Below, piece by piece: positions 45,301 through 52,446 of a stretch of 64,000 nt of DNA. The notes under the pieces were generated by a model. It had not been told where the DNA came from, ran no database searches, and saw only the letters and a list, made by a program, of their open reading frames with translations. Positions within the stretch are counted from its first letter, which is position 1, and each line of letters opens with the position of its first letter. Source of the stretch: Chlamydiia bacterium (GTDB lineage: Bacteria; Chlamydiota; Chlamydiia; Chlamydiales; Simkaniaceae); contig JAJACH010000002.1 of the NCBI GenBank assembly GCA_022601645.1, positions 124,001-188,000 on the forward strand. Direction: 5' to 3'. Made by a program: the position numbers and the translations under genes.

Positions 45301-45851
45301 GGTGAGCCTAGTGTATGGGGAGATGGGAGATCACTTCCATCTGTGTGAGCATGTTCAGGACCGGCAAGCTGACAAAGGGCATTTTTTAGCCCAGGATTAA
45401 AGATTTCCGGAACAGCTGGAGCACTCTTAGAGCTAGACAGCTCACTGACAAAGCTTTGAAGTGTGTGCTGGTCACGAATATCTTCTCGGTTCCAATGGGA
45501 AAATAGAGGGCTTGCAAGGGCTTTATAGAGCGAGGCACCAAGATCCGAGGAAGTTTTTAGGGGGGAAGATCCTCCAAGAGCAGCTCCAATGGCCTGACGG
45601 GTATGGGCTGTGAGTTCTGGACAGACAACCCCGCTTTGCAGGCAATGGCCTAGCAGGTGGAGGGTTTCGAAGGAGGCACCTGAGCTTTTAATTTGTGCAA
45701 CCATATGGCCAGCATCACTAGAGGGAGTCACATCGACCATGTCGAGGTTCTCCATCATTTCGGCTTCATTTGCAGGTGGTGTATGGGGAAAGGTTGGGAG
45801 TTTTTTCCCAGAGTCTCCCGGATCTCCAATATTGTGAATAGGTGCTGCCAT
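42342..45851 (-). CDS. 1169-residue six-repeat protein, uncharacterised family
   Basis: An N-terminal region of about 195 residues (MAAPIHNIGDPGD start) is followed by six repeats of roughly 150-170 residues. Each repeat begins near a WPP-TVxEAL...Y block, carries FExxTDT in the middle and GIFxxxxMQ later, and ends with WLxxNPC and a GY or GF. Pro-rich linkers (PKPDPWPPT) separate them. Predicted helical; no signal peptide or membrane segment. The gene has an AGGGGGA ribosome site, its own promoter, and palindrome copy 3 upstream. A close relative starts at 63644. Candidate secreted effector or surface protein (inference). Confidence 0.85.
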   Translation of the reverse strand: MAAPIHNIGDPGDSGKKLPTFPHTPPANEAEMMENLDMVDVTPSSDAGHMVAQIKSSGASFETLHLLGHCLQSGVVCPELTAHTRQAIGAALGGSSPLKTSSDLGASLYKALASPLFSHWNREDIRDQHTLQSFVSELSSSKSAPAVPEIFNPGLKNALCQLAGPEHAHTDGSDLPSPHTLGSPATSPPKPDPWPPTTPPQTVGQALTDVNYWCTTVTNIYALSLQAALKTMDPNTKLAGSALQAYAAAIEAHFGSSAVGSIFETLTDTVGTIWKAPTTNQIAYLKSFLSLMKTAVGLYTPDQMQFITNFYNFVTTKNPNMGGICDWLKENTCPVPSLLRQINDIGFAATPPKPDPWPPTVPPSTVQEALSEATYWASIDPNPYSQALLNALESMDPNAKLPGSAIQAFGATLEAMEGSSKVGPIFEMITDTVNTGWTPPTTNNLTYLQSYLNLLKTTTGLFSTSDMQFINQLSTYLKDGNRSTEDIDHWLDVNPCTNASLVETIKDIGYKAVAVVIPVTPSVPNPWPPNIPQTVGEALSLTEYWLTTAPNNPFIKSLLAALQTMPASEQINGSALQAFAATLEPQFSSKEAGDLKIFEAITDTPGTKWSGPTTNQVQYLQAFLTMCTKTTGIFSSDEMSALSSLLSYIQSGTRSVVDISHWLIQNFETKPDLASSHLASTLKDIGFHFIPPPGYQNQTPPQTVQEALAYAEYDYATDPTNIYTKQLINILEQLNPDLNMQDTTLSAVGALIEQTAGIDKVGQMFLVITGTWLGNQTSMSSNGYLNRALTLLLSTTGIFNAEQMSYMKNLDAQTGDKANINPWLEQNPCPNGWYLQNILVHLGFQAASGPPGWPPLTTPKTVGDALVYAKYWLQIDPTNKYAKLLVTTLESLDQSSAILNSPLQAFAAEIEELDGVDNVGYLFTKLTGTDSGAFKPETMSLQDLQSFIKLLINTQGIFSDTEMQYFQNLQSFMNVDLWGPDIQGWLYSHPCPIASLTNVLNTLGYPAVEATPPPGWPPTSTPATAWDATVLANYLAVTTNPPNHYIIELIRALRSMPGTAQIMGSILQPFGVLMEDMAKPTDLGETFRVLTGTEGSAYTPKPESENFLKLFITMVANTQGIFDAKEMQYIQKFETFLNTNPDNNQLITWLDQNPCTIPYLSEILVNMGY

Positions 45852-45871
45852 AAGATCCCCCTCTTTTCCTT

Positions 45872-45901
45872 ATTTTACAACAAGTCAGGATCTCTAGTAA
45901 A
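45872..45901 (-). promoter_or_regulatory. Promoter TTTACT-18-TAAAAT
   Basis: On the minus strand TTTACT (45896-45901) and TAAAAT (45872-45877) are 18 bp apart, 20 bp before the ATG of the six-repeat protein. The palindrome lies 8 bp upstream of the -35 box, well placed for a regulator. Confidence 0.5.
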
Positions 45902-45909
45902 GCGACTTC

Positions 45910-45928
45910 ATGTAAAGCCGCTTTACAT
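45910..45928. repeat. Palindrome copy 3 (ATGTAAAGCCGCTTTACAT)
   Basis: Perfect 9-bp arms around a central C. It lies 17 bp after the stop of the MORN-repeat gene and 58 bp before the ATG of the six-repeat protein, both on the minus strand. A further half-like AGTAAAGCGACTT is adjacent at 45896-45908. Confidence 0.85.
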
Positions 45929-45945
45929 TCTAATATCCACCTAAT

Positions 45946-48456
45946 CTACAGCTGTTTAGTGCCGTTTCTATAAGTGACTTCGGTGGCATTGCCGTCTTCA
46001 TCGTAGGAGCGCTTGACCCCATCTAGGACGCCGGCTATGAAGTTCTGCTCGAGCTTCGGCTTGCCGTTGTCGTAGTACTTGGCGAAGTGGCCATCTTGCT
46101 TGCCGTCTTTGTATTCGGCTTCAAAGATGAGGACACCGTCGGCGTTCCAGTGTTTTGAGAGTCCGTCAAGTTGGTCGTTTTTGTAAAGGTAGACGCTATT
46201 GACTTGACCATCTTCGAAGTAGGTTGTTTCTGGCCCCTCACGGAGGTCATTGACAAAGTTCACTTCTTTGTAGGTTTTGCCGCTTGGGAAGTATTGGGTA
46301 TGAAGGCCCTCTTTCTTATCCGCGTTGAAGTAGATGCGAGCGGCGAGGCGTCCTTTGACGCCGTAGAGTTCCGCAACGCCGTCTTTAAGGCCTTTTGCGT
46401 AGGTGGTAAGGGAGACTTTGTAGCCTGATGGCTCGTACTCAACCACATCTCCGTGCAATTTACCTTCTTTGTAGTCAGCTTCTAGGGCAAGGATTTTGTC
46501 GCCACCAGTGTTGATGTAGATTTCGTGAAGGCCGTCTTTCTTATTATCTTTGTAATGGTAGATAAGTTCACGTCCTTCAGGATCTCTTTCAAAGTACCTT
46601 CCTTGAAGCATTCCGCGTTCGTAGCGTCCTTCTTCCATCAGGTCGCCTTTATCGTCCCACATAGCTTTTAAACCGTGTATTTCGCCATGTTCGTAGACGA
46701 TGTAGGTCTGCATTTGACCTTTTTTGTAGTAGCTTTTCTGCTCACCGTCGAGTTTTCCATCATCGTCGTAGGAAAGAAGGCGTGCAACGCTTTCATCCTT
46801 GAAGAATTCTTTGTGTTCACCAACGGGTAGATCGTGCTTGTACTTGCGTACGAAGCGGAGTTTTCCGGTTTCGTAGAAGCCTGTGACTTCTCCGTGTGCT
46901 TTGTCTTCAACGAAGTAAGAGAGAACTGAGGGTTTACCGCTTGGGAAGTATTCTTCTTGTTTGCCGTGTTTCTTGCCGTTTTGGAAGCGTTCGATCATTT
47001 TGACTTGACCGTTTTCATATTTGTTAATGTGCTCACCAACTGGCATATCGTCTTCGAAAGAGCCTTCTGAGACGCACATGCCGTTTTCGGCAAAGTTTTG
47101 GAAGAGGCCGTCTTTTTTGCCGTGGTTAAAATGGGCAAGGCTGATGAGTTTACCATCTTCTGAAAGAAGGCGTTGTTCATCGTGGTAGAGATCGTTGACG
47201 TAGGTGCGCTTGGATTTGAGCGTTCCTGATTCGTACCATTCGAGAAAGTCGCCGTCTTTTTTCCCGTCCTTGAAGCTTGCTTGAAAGCCTAAGACGCCAT
47301 TTTCGTACCATTCTTTTAACAAACCGTCTTGCACGCCGTTTTTGTAGTTCATCTCTATTTTGGGATTGCCGTTCGCGAAATATTCGGTTTGGGTACCTTC
47401 GAATTTTGTATCTTTGTAAAAGTAGTCCATTTTAGGCACGCCGGTTGCGTACCATTCCTTGCAAGAGCCTTCGTACTCCCCTTCAATTTGGCGGTATTCT
47501 GCGCGTTTGGCTCCGTTTTCGTACCACTCTTCGATAGCTCCAACAAGTTTACCGGCTTTATCGTAGAGCGCTAGGTAGGCGTCTTGTCCATTTTCGTGTT
47601 TTTTCCAATGCTTACCTTGAGCAAGGCCTTTTTTAAACTCCCCTTCGCCAATCAGCTTGCCGGCCTCGGAGAAAAACTGTTCCTTGCCATCTTTTTTGCC
47701 GCCTCTGTACTGGACGCGGTAGCTTTGTTGGCCATTCGCATGGTATTTCGTATGAATCCCAACAGAAGTTCCGTGGTTGTAGTGTTGCGTTTCACGGACG
47801 TTTTGATTGTCATCGTACTCGGTAAGTCCTGCGATATCTCCGCTTGAATGCAGCTCTCCGTTGATGAAGTTGCGTCTTAATTGGAGAGTGCCATCTTCAA
47901 ACCAAGTGGTTGAAACACCATGTGGCACATTATTCACATACGTTGTGTTTGATTTCTCATTCCCATTTTCATAGTAGGTGGTCATTTCACCTTGAAGCTG
48001 ATCTTGGGCGAAGTAAGCGATGTCTTTTTTCTTTCCATTCTCGTAATAGCTCATGGCTTCCCCATCGCGCTTTCCATCTTTGAAATGGATCACTTGATAG
48101 AGCTTGCCTGAGGGGTAAAATATTTGAGAAACGCCGTCTAAGGTCCCGCGATTGAAGTGAGCGATCTGCTTGGGATTCCCATCGTCATCGCAGATTACAC
48201 TTGCGCCATGGGCTACAGGCTCACCATCTTTCATGGTCAGATCTGTTTCTTCCATGGGTGTTCCGTCAGCTCTCATGTGAATGCGCTTGACTGCAGCGTC
48301 CTGCTCATAGAAAACGACTAGCTTGGGTTGACCTGTTGGGTGCTGTTCAACAACCCTTGGTGTCCACTCCGGCATGCGTGGTAATAAGTCGATCTCTGGA
48401 TAGTCTCCAAAGACGAGAGAAAGTGATAAAAGAAAAAATACAAAAAGACCCTTCAT
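45946..48456 (-). CDS. Exported MORN-variant (YwqK-like) repeat protein
   Basis: The 836-residue protein has a signal peptide (MKGLFVFFLLSLSLVFG) and then about thirty repeats of the MORN_2 type, recognisable as YYENGKKK, WYENGVLG, YFANGNPK and YFPSGK followed by a variable loop and DG or HG. Such repeats form an extended beta solenoid-like sheet, usually outside the cytoplasm, and are implicated in binding. The chain is exceptionally long for the family. The ribosome site AGGAG lies at the base of a CCTGTT/AACAGG hairpin that could limit translation. Confidence 0.88.
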   Translation of the reverse strand: MKGLFVFFLLSLSLVFGDYPEIDLLPRMPEWTPRVVEQHPTGQPKLVVFYEQDAAVKRIHMRADGTPMEETDLTMKDGEPVAHGASVICDDDGNPKQIAHFNRGTLDGVSQIFYPSGKLYQVIHFKDGKRDGEAMSYYENGKKKDIAYFAQDQLQGEMTTYYENGNEKSNTTYVNNVPHGVSTTWFEDGTLQLRRNFINGELHSSGDIAGLTEYDDNQNVRETQHYNHGTSVGIHTKYHANGQQSYRVQYRGGKKDGKEQFFSEAGKLIGEGEFKKGLAQGKHWKKHENGQDAYLALYDKAGKLVGAIEEWYENGAKRAEYRQIEGEYEGSCKEWYATGVPKMDYFYKDTKFEGTQTEYFANGNPKIEMNYKNGVQDGLLKEWYENGVLGFQASFKDGKKDGDFLEWYESGTLKSKRTYVNDLYHDEQRLLSEDGKLISLAHFNHGKKDGLFQNFAENGMCVSEGSFEDDMPVGEHINKYENGQVKMIERFQNGKKHGKQEEYFPSGKPSVLSYFVEDKAHGEVTGFYETGKLRFVRKYKHDLPVGEHKEFFKDESVARLLSYDDDGKLDGEQKSYYKKGQMQTYIVYEHGEIHGLKAMWDDKGDLMEEGRYERGMLQGRYFERDPEGRELIYHYKDNKKDGLHEIYINTGGDKILALEADYKEGKLHGDVVEYEPSGYKVSLTTYAKGLKDGVAELYGVKGRLAARIYFNADKKEGLHTQYFPSGKTYKEVNFVNDLREGPETTYFEDGQVNSVYLYKNDQLDGLSKHWNADGVLIFEAEYKDGKQDGHFAKYYDNGKPKLEQNFIAGVLDGVKRSYDEDGNATEVTYRNGTKQL

Positions 48457-48538
48457 AGCGTAACTCCTGTTCGGAAACAGGATACACTATAAAGGGGCTT
48501 AAGACAACTGAGTTATTGAGACCCAGGGTCTATAAAAC

Positions 48539-48916
48539 TTAGAGCCAGCTAAAAGCGACGCGGCACATTCCCAATCCCCAGAGAATGATAACGAAGCTGA
48601 TGAAGATGTAAACACCTCTGCTCCAGCTGAAGCTAGATAAATAAAACTTTGGCAAGAAGATTCCGATCAATGAGCGGATAACTTGCACCCATCCAAATAG
48701 TGGGACTAAAAATGTTTCATTTCCGTGCCATGAAGTTGCAGAAACGACAACGATCCCAATAAATAGGTTTACGATAGAGCCAAAGTGAAATAAAGATGGG
48801 CTTTTCTTAAGATCATCCATCACTTTTTTCTGATGCTGAGCAAACAGCAGGCTCCAGATACCGAGAATGACCAATAATGGTCCAAAAATCCCAGCTAATC
48901 CAATAGCGGCTGACAT
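48539..48916 (-). CDS. Small integral membrane protein
   Basis: The 125-residue product has four hydrophobic segments (about residues 5-24, 45-62, 68-88 and 98-118) joined by short loops and few charges, typical of an inner-membrane protein. It has an AGGAA-like ribosome site. It follows the type II secretion operon by 60 bp in the same direction but shows no similarity to secretion components. Function unknown. Confidence 0.75.
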   Translation of the reverse strand: MSAAIGLAGIFGPLLVILGIWSLLFAQHQKKVMDDLKKSPSLFHFGSIVNLFIGIVVVSATSWHGNETFLVPLFGWVQVIRSLIGIFLPKFYLSSFSWSRGVYIFISFVIILWGLGMCRVAFSWL

Positions 48917-48975
48917 GTGAGTTCCTCCAGTTAATATACCTTATACCCACCAAATATATTAAGGAGTCTAATTTG

Positions 48976-49371
48976 TCAAATTTTGATTTTAATTTGCCTC
49001 TGATCTAAGGCAATTATTAGAGAATATTGGATAGCTGACGTCGGTTTTATGATAAATGACGACAATTCTGGAGTAATAGAATCACATCGAAGAGTAAGGT
49101 CTTTATGGAGAAGGGGGAACCTTTCGTGTGTAAAGCTACTCACTGTCAAGACACCCTCCTCAAACTTGCAGGTCACCTCCACATCCGCGTCATAGACAAT
49201 GCTCATTGTTTTTAAGGCGTGAAGTTTATGCTCTAACGCCTTGACATTGGAACTAAAGCGATAACTTTGAATCATCGCCGTGCCCTTATAAGCCAAGACG
49301 CTCCCAATCATGGTTAGGAGCGTTAAACAAATAAGCAACTCAACTATTGTGAATCTTCGTCGTCTTCCCAT
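48976..49371 (-). CDS. Pseudopilin-like type II secretion protein
   Basis: The 131-residue product has the class III (prepilin) N-terminus FTIVELLICLTLLTMI with the essential Glu5, preceded by an all-Arg leader (MGRRRR) instead of the usual Gly before the cleavage site. A globular C-terminal domain follows. It overlaps gspG by 28 bp and ends the operon; by position it matches chlamydial CT568. It is probably a minor pseudopilin of the T2S pseudopilus. Confidence 0.8.
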   Translation of the reverse strand: MGRRRRFTIVELLICLTLLTMIGSVLAYKGTAMIQSYRFSSNVKALEHKLHALKTMSIVYDADVEVTCKFEEGVLTVSSFTHERFPLLHKDLTLRCDSITPELSSFIIKPTSAIQYSLIIALDQRQIKIKI

Positions 49372-49751
49372 GGGAGATCGGCCTCAAGCCCTTTCTTTTT
49401 TAAGTAGGCTAAATACGCTTTTGATTCGATTCTAAAATCGCCACTGACAAAGCGCACGGCATATTCTTGACCCCAGCCATCTTTGACAAACTTCTTGGGA
49501 TTTTTGATAAAGCCTGAGTTTTTCACAACTTCTTGCCAGTGTTCCTCGACCTGCTTTCCCGTTCGGTCATTGGTTGCCATCTCGTAGTGGAAGAGCTCAT
49601 AGAGCCGGCCAATTCCTTCTTTGGTCTTAAAAGCCTTACCTTGCTCAATGGTTCCTTTCATATTGTAGCCGACAACACCGCCTACAATCCCGATAATAAA
49701 GATAACGATCATAATTTCCAAAATCGTCATCGGGCGTTTTTTCTTTTTCAT
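49344..49751 (-). CDS. gspG: Major pseudopilin GspG-like
   Basis: The 135-residue protein carries a prepilin signature MTILEIMIVIFIIGIVGGVV with Glu5 after a short basic leader (MKKKKRP). The C-terminal region (DGWGQEYAVRF) corresponds to the conserved GspG segment D-PWG-Y, supporting the major pseudopilin call. The residue before the cleavage point is Pro, not Gly. It lies 2 bp after gspF. It builds the pseudopilus that pushes substrates through the GspD secretin. Confidence 0.85.
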   Translation of the reverse strand: MKKKKRPMTILEIMIVIFIIGIVGGVVGYNMKGTIEQGKAFKTKEGIGRLYELFHYEMATNDRTGKQVEEHWQEVVKNSGFIKNPKKFVKDGWGQEYAVRFVSGDFRIESKAYLAYLKKKGLEADLPWEDDEDSQ

Positions 49752-49753
49752 TT

Positions 49754-50929
49754 TTACTCCATGATTGAACTCACGTCTGTGAGTGGAAGAAGCACCGAAA
49801 GGAGGATGATTCCAACAAAAAACCCTAGAACGAGCAGCATCACTGGTTGAATGAGGGTTGTAAAGCGACTAAGGCTCTTTTCGAGATCTTCTTCATAAAT
49901 TTCTGCTATATTTTTTAACATGTCTGGCAAGTTGCCCGCTTCTTCGGAAACCTCTAGCATGCGGACGAAAAGCTTGGGGATAAGCGGGGAATTGCGTAGC
50001 TCTTCAGAGAGCTTGCCTCCCTCAACAATGCTTTTTTCAGCCTTTTCGATCACCTCTTCAAACGGACGCGATAAGAGCACTTGCTTTGCAAGACCTAAGG
50101 CATCAAGAAGCGGCACTCCACTTTTCAAGAGGACAGAGAGCACGCGTGAAAAGCGCAGACAAACCATCTGCGTTTTTATCCGTTTAATCAGTGGCAACGC
50201 GAGGGAAATCTGGTCGAAAAACAGCCGTTTTTTCACCGCATACACAATGATTGCAACGATTGACAGCAAGCCGACAGCAATTGTTACTTGATGCGCAATC
50301 AAAAAGTGAGAGACCGCCAAAACACTCATTGTCACGGGGTGAAGTGTGCGCCCTTCAAACAGATCTTGCATTGAGGGGATTAAGAAAAACATAAGCGCTG
50401 TGATCACGATAACGGCAAAGGCTAAGAGAAAGGTGGGATAGATCATTGCTGTTGTGACTTGTTTTTTAAGACGCTCTGTTTTCGAGGTCAGTAAAGCCAG
50501 CTCATTAAATACTTCCTCTAGACGTGCTGTCTCCTCTGCTGCGCGCACCATGGCGATGTAAACCCGATCAAAACTCTTAGGATACGCCGCTAAGGCCTGA
50601 GATAAATGTTCTCCTTTTTTCACCCGATCACAGAGGCTTAAAAAGAGCGGGTGGCACTTATGACCTGTGTATTTTTCCTCAATTGTCACAAGGCTTTCGT
50701 AAAGGGGGAGTCCAGAGCGTAAGAGGGAGGCTAAATCGCGCGTAAAGGCGATGCGCATCGCAGGGGAGATAATTGACTCGCGGCTTTTTTTGCCAAGCGG
50801 AGTGAGTTTTGTGACAAACACTTCTTGGCGTTTGAGCTTGTCTTTGGCAAGCGCAAGCGAATCGGCGTCAATGGTTCCGTTCATCCGTTTTCCGCTCACC
50901 GCTAAGGCTTCGTATTTAAATAGTGCCAT
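49754..50929 (-). CDS. gspF: Type II secretion inner-membrane protein GspF
   Basis: The 391-residue protein has two duplicated T2SS-F domains (FTRDLASLLRSGLPLYESL and FSRVLSVLLKSGVPLLDALG) and three membrane segments, one after each domain and one at the C-terminus. It forms the inner-membrane platform that GspE powers. Start and gspE stop share one base, so expression is coupled. Confidence 0.95.
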   Translation of the reverse strand: MALFKYEALAVSGKRMNGTIDADSLALAKDKLKRQEVFVTKLTPLGKKSRESIISPAMRIAFTRDLASLLRSGLPLYESLVTIEEKYTGHKCHPLFLSLCDRVKKGEHLSQALAAYPKSFDRVYIAMVRAAEETARLEEVFNELALLTSKTERLKKQVTTAMIYPTFLLAFAVIVITALMFFLIPSMQDLFEGRTLHPVTMSVLAVSHFLIAHQVTIAVGLLSIVAIIVYAVKKRLFFDQISLALPLIKRIKTQMVCLRFSRVLSVLLKSGVPLLDALGLAKQVLLSRPFEEVIEKAEKSIVEGGKLSEELRNSPLIPKLFVRMLEVSEEAGNLPDMLKNIAEIYEEDLEKSLSRFTTLIQPVMLLVLGFFVGIILLSVLLPLTDVSSIME

Positions 50930-52446
50930 TATCTTGTCACCCTGAGCACTTCTTTGCTCGTTGTCACACCTTCAATTGCCAAACTCGCTCCATGCATGCG
51001 CAGTGATTTTACTCCCGCAACGTCTGATAATTTTGTCGCCTCTGCACTTTTCATCAGCTGTGTCTTTACAGCAGGTGTTAACTCCATGAGTTCATAAACC
51101 CCCCGTCGCCCTCGATAGCCGGTGCCATAGCACTCTTCGCATCCCTTGCCCTGAAAGAGCATGCCGTCGTGTAAATCGCTCCGTTTAATCCCAAGATCGG
51201 TCAGTTCCCGCTCCTCGGGTGTATACGCCTCCTTGCACTTGGGGCAAAGCGCTCGTACAAGCCGCTGAGCTAAAACAGCAAGGACAGAGGAGGATAAGAG
51301 ATACGGCTCAATCCCCATCTCGACAAGCCGGGTCATCGCTGATGGCGCATCGTTTGTATGGAGCGTGCTTAAAACCAAGTGACCCGTCAGGGAAGCTTGC
51401 GTTGCAATGACAGCTGTTTCCTGATCGCGAATCTCCCCGATCATCACAACATCGGGATCTTGGCGCAAGATGTGGCGTAGCCCCGCCGCAAAGGTCAGAT
51501 CGATCTTGGGGTTGATTCCAATTTGGGCAATTCCCGGTAACTTATATTCCACAGGATCCTCGATCGTCATCACATTGACCTCAGGAGAATTCACTTCTGA
51601 AAGAGCACTATAAAGCGTCGTTGTTTTTCCACTTCCGGTTGGCCCTGTCACTAAAATAATGCCCTGGCTTTTGCGAATTAAACGGCGAAATGCACTGAGT
51701 AATTCGTAGGGCATTCCCATTTTATCAAGCCCTAACATGACATTGCTGTTGTCTAGAATCCTGAGCACAATCCGCTCCCCATACACAACCGGCACGGTTG
51801 AGACACGAAAGTCAATCTGCCTTCCCGCCATATTGAGCTTGATCCGCCCATCTTGCGGCAACCTTTGCTGCGCTATGTCGAGCTTTGCAATGACTTTGAT
51901 ACGGGTTAAGAGCTGTTTTTGGAATTCCTTTGGAGGGGAGTGACGCTTTTGCAGCACACCATCAATGCGATAGCGCACAACCATCCCATTTTCTTGTGGC
52001 TCAAAGTGAATATCCGACGCGCCTTGGTGAGCGGCTTCCACGATCATTGAATTGAGCATCCGAATGACAGGGGAGTCACTTCGGTCATCGAGAAGATCGT
52101 ATCCTTTTTCCTCTTGAAGCGTTTCGTCAGATCCCTTTAAGTTGGCAATCAACTGGGAAGTTTCATCATCGCCCTGCTTGTAACACTTTTCAATTGCCTG
52201 TATCACCCGCTCTTTTGGGCAAACCATCTCCAAAAGCTCGCGCCCAGTTAACAGTCTGGCCTCTTCTAGGGCCGCTAAATCATTTGGGTTGGCAATAGCA
52301 ACAGTTAAAACATTTCCCTTAAGCTCTAAGGGCAAAATCTCTTTAGCTTTTGCAAAAGCGTAGGGGATTTCCTCGGGGACAAACGGATATTTCGATAAGT
52401 CATCAACAAGGGGCATCTCGTCTAAGCTAGTCATTTGCCTTGCCAA
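50929..52446 (-). CDS. gspE: Type II secretion ATPase GspE
   Basis: The 505-residue protein has an N-terminal T2SSE_N domain, the secretion ATPase core with Walker A TGPTGSGKTTTLYSAL, Asp box, Walker B VVMIGEIRDQETA and His box, and a zinc-binding four-cysteine segment (CPKCKE, CEECYGTG). It hydrolyses ATP at the cytoplasmic face to drive the pseudopilus. It overlaps gspD by 20 bp; a start at the second Met (five residues in) is also possible. Confidence 0.96.
   Translation of the reverse strand: MARQMTSLDEMPLVDDLSKYPFVPEEIPYAFAKAKEILPLELKGNVLTVAIANPNDLAALEEARLLTGRELLEMVCPKERVIQAIEKCYKQGDDETSQLIANLKGSDETLQEEKGYDLLDDRSDSPVIRMLNSMIVEAAHQGASDIHFEPQENGMVVRYRIDGVLQKRHSPPKEFQKQLLTRIKVIAKLDIAQQRLPQDGRIKLNMAGRQIDFRVSTVPVVYGERIVLRILDNSNVMLGLDKMGMPYELLSAFRRLIRKSQGIILVTGPTGSGKTTTLYSALSEVNSPEVNVMTIEDPVEYKLPGIAQIGINPKIDLTFAAGLRHILRQDPDVVMIGEIRDQETAVIATQASLTGHLVLSTLHTNDAPSAMTRLVEMGIEPYLLSSSVLAVLAQRLVRALCPKCKEAYTPEERELTDLGIKRSDLHDGMLFQGKGCEECYGTGYRGRRGVYELMELTPAVKTQLMKSAEATKLSDVAGVKSLRMHGASLAIEGVTTSKEVLRVTR

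Noticed and set aside
48519-48531. AGACCCAGGGTCT palindrome after the small membrane protein gene
   Set aside because: As a hairpin it has a loop of one to three nucleotides and no T run, and a 13-bp palindrome is not rare enough to call without more copies.
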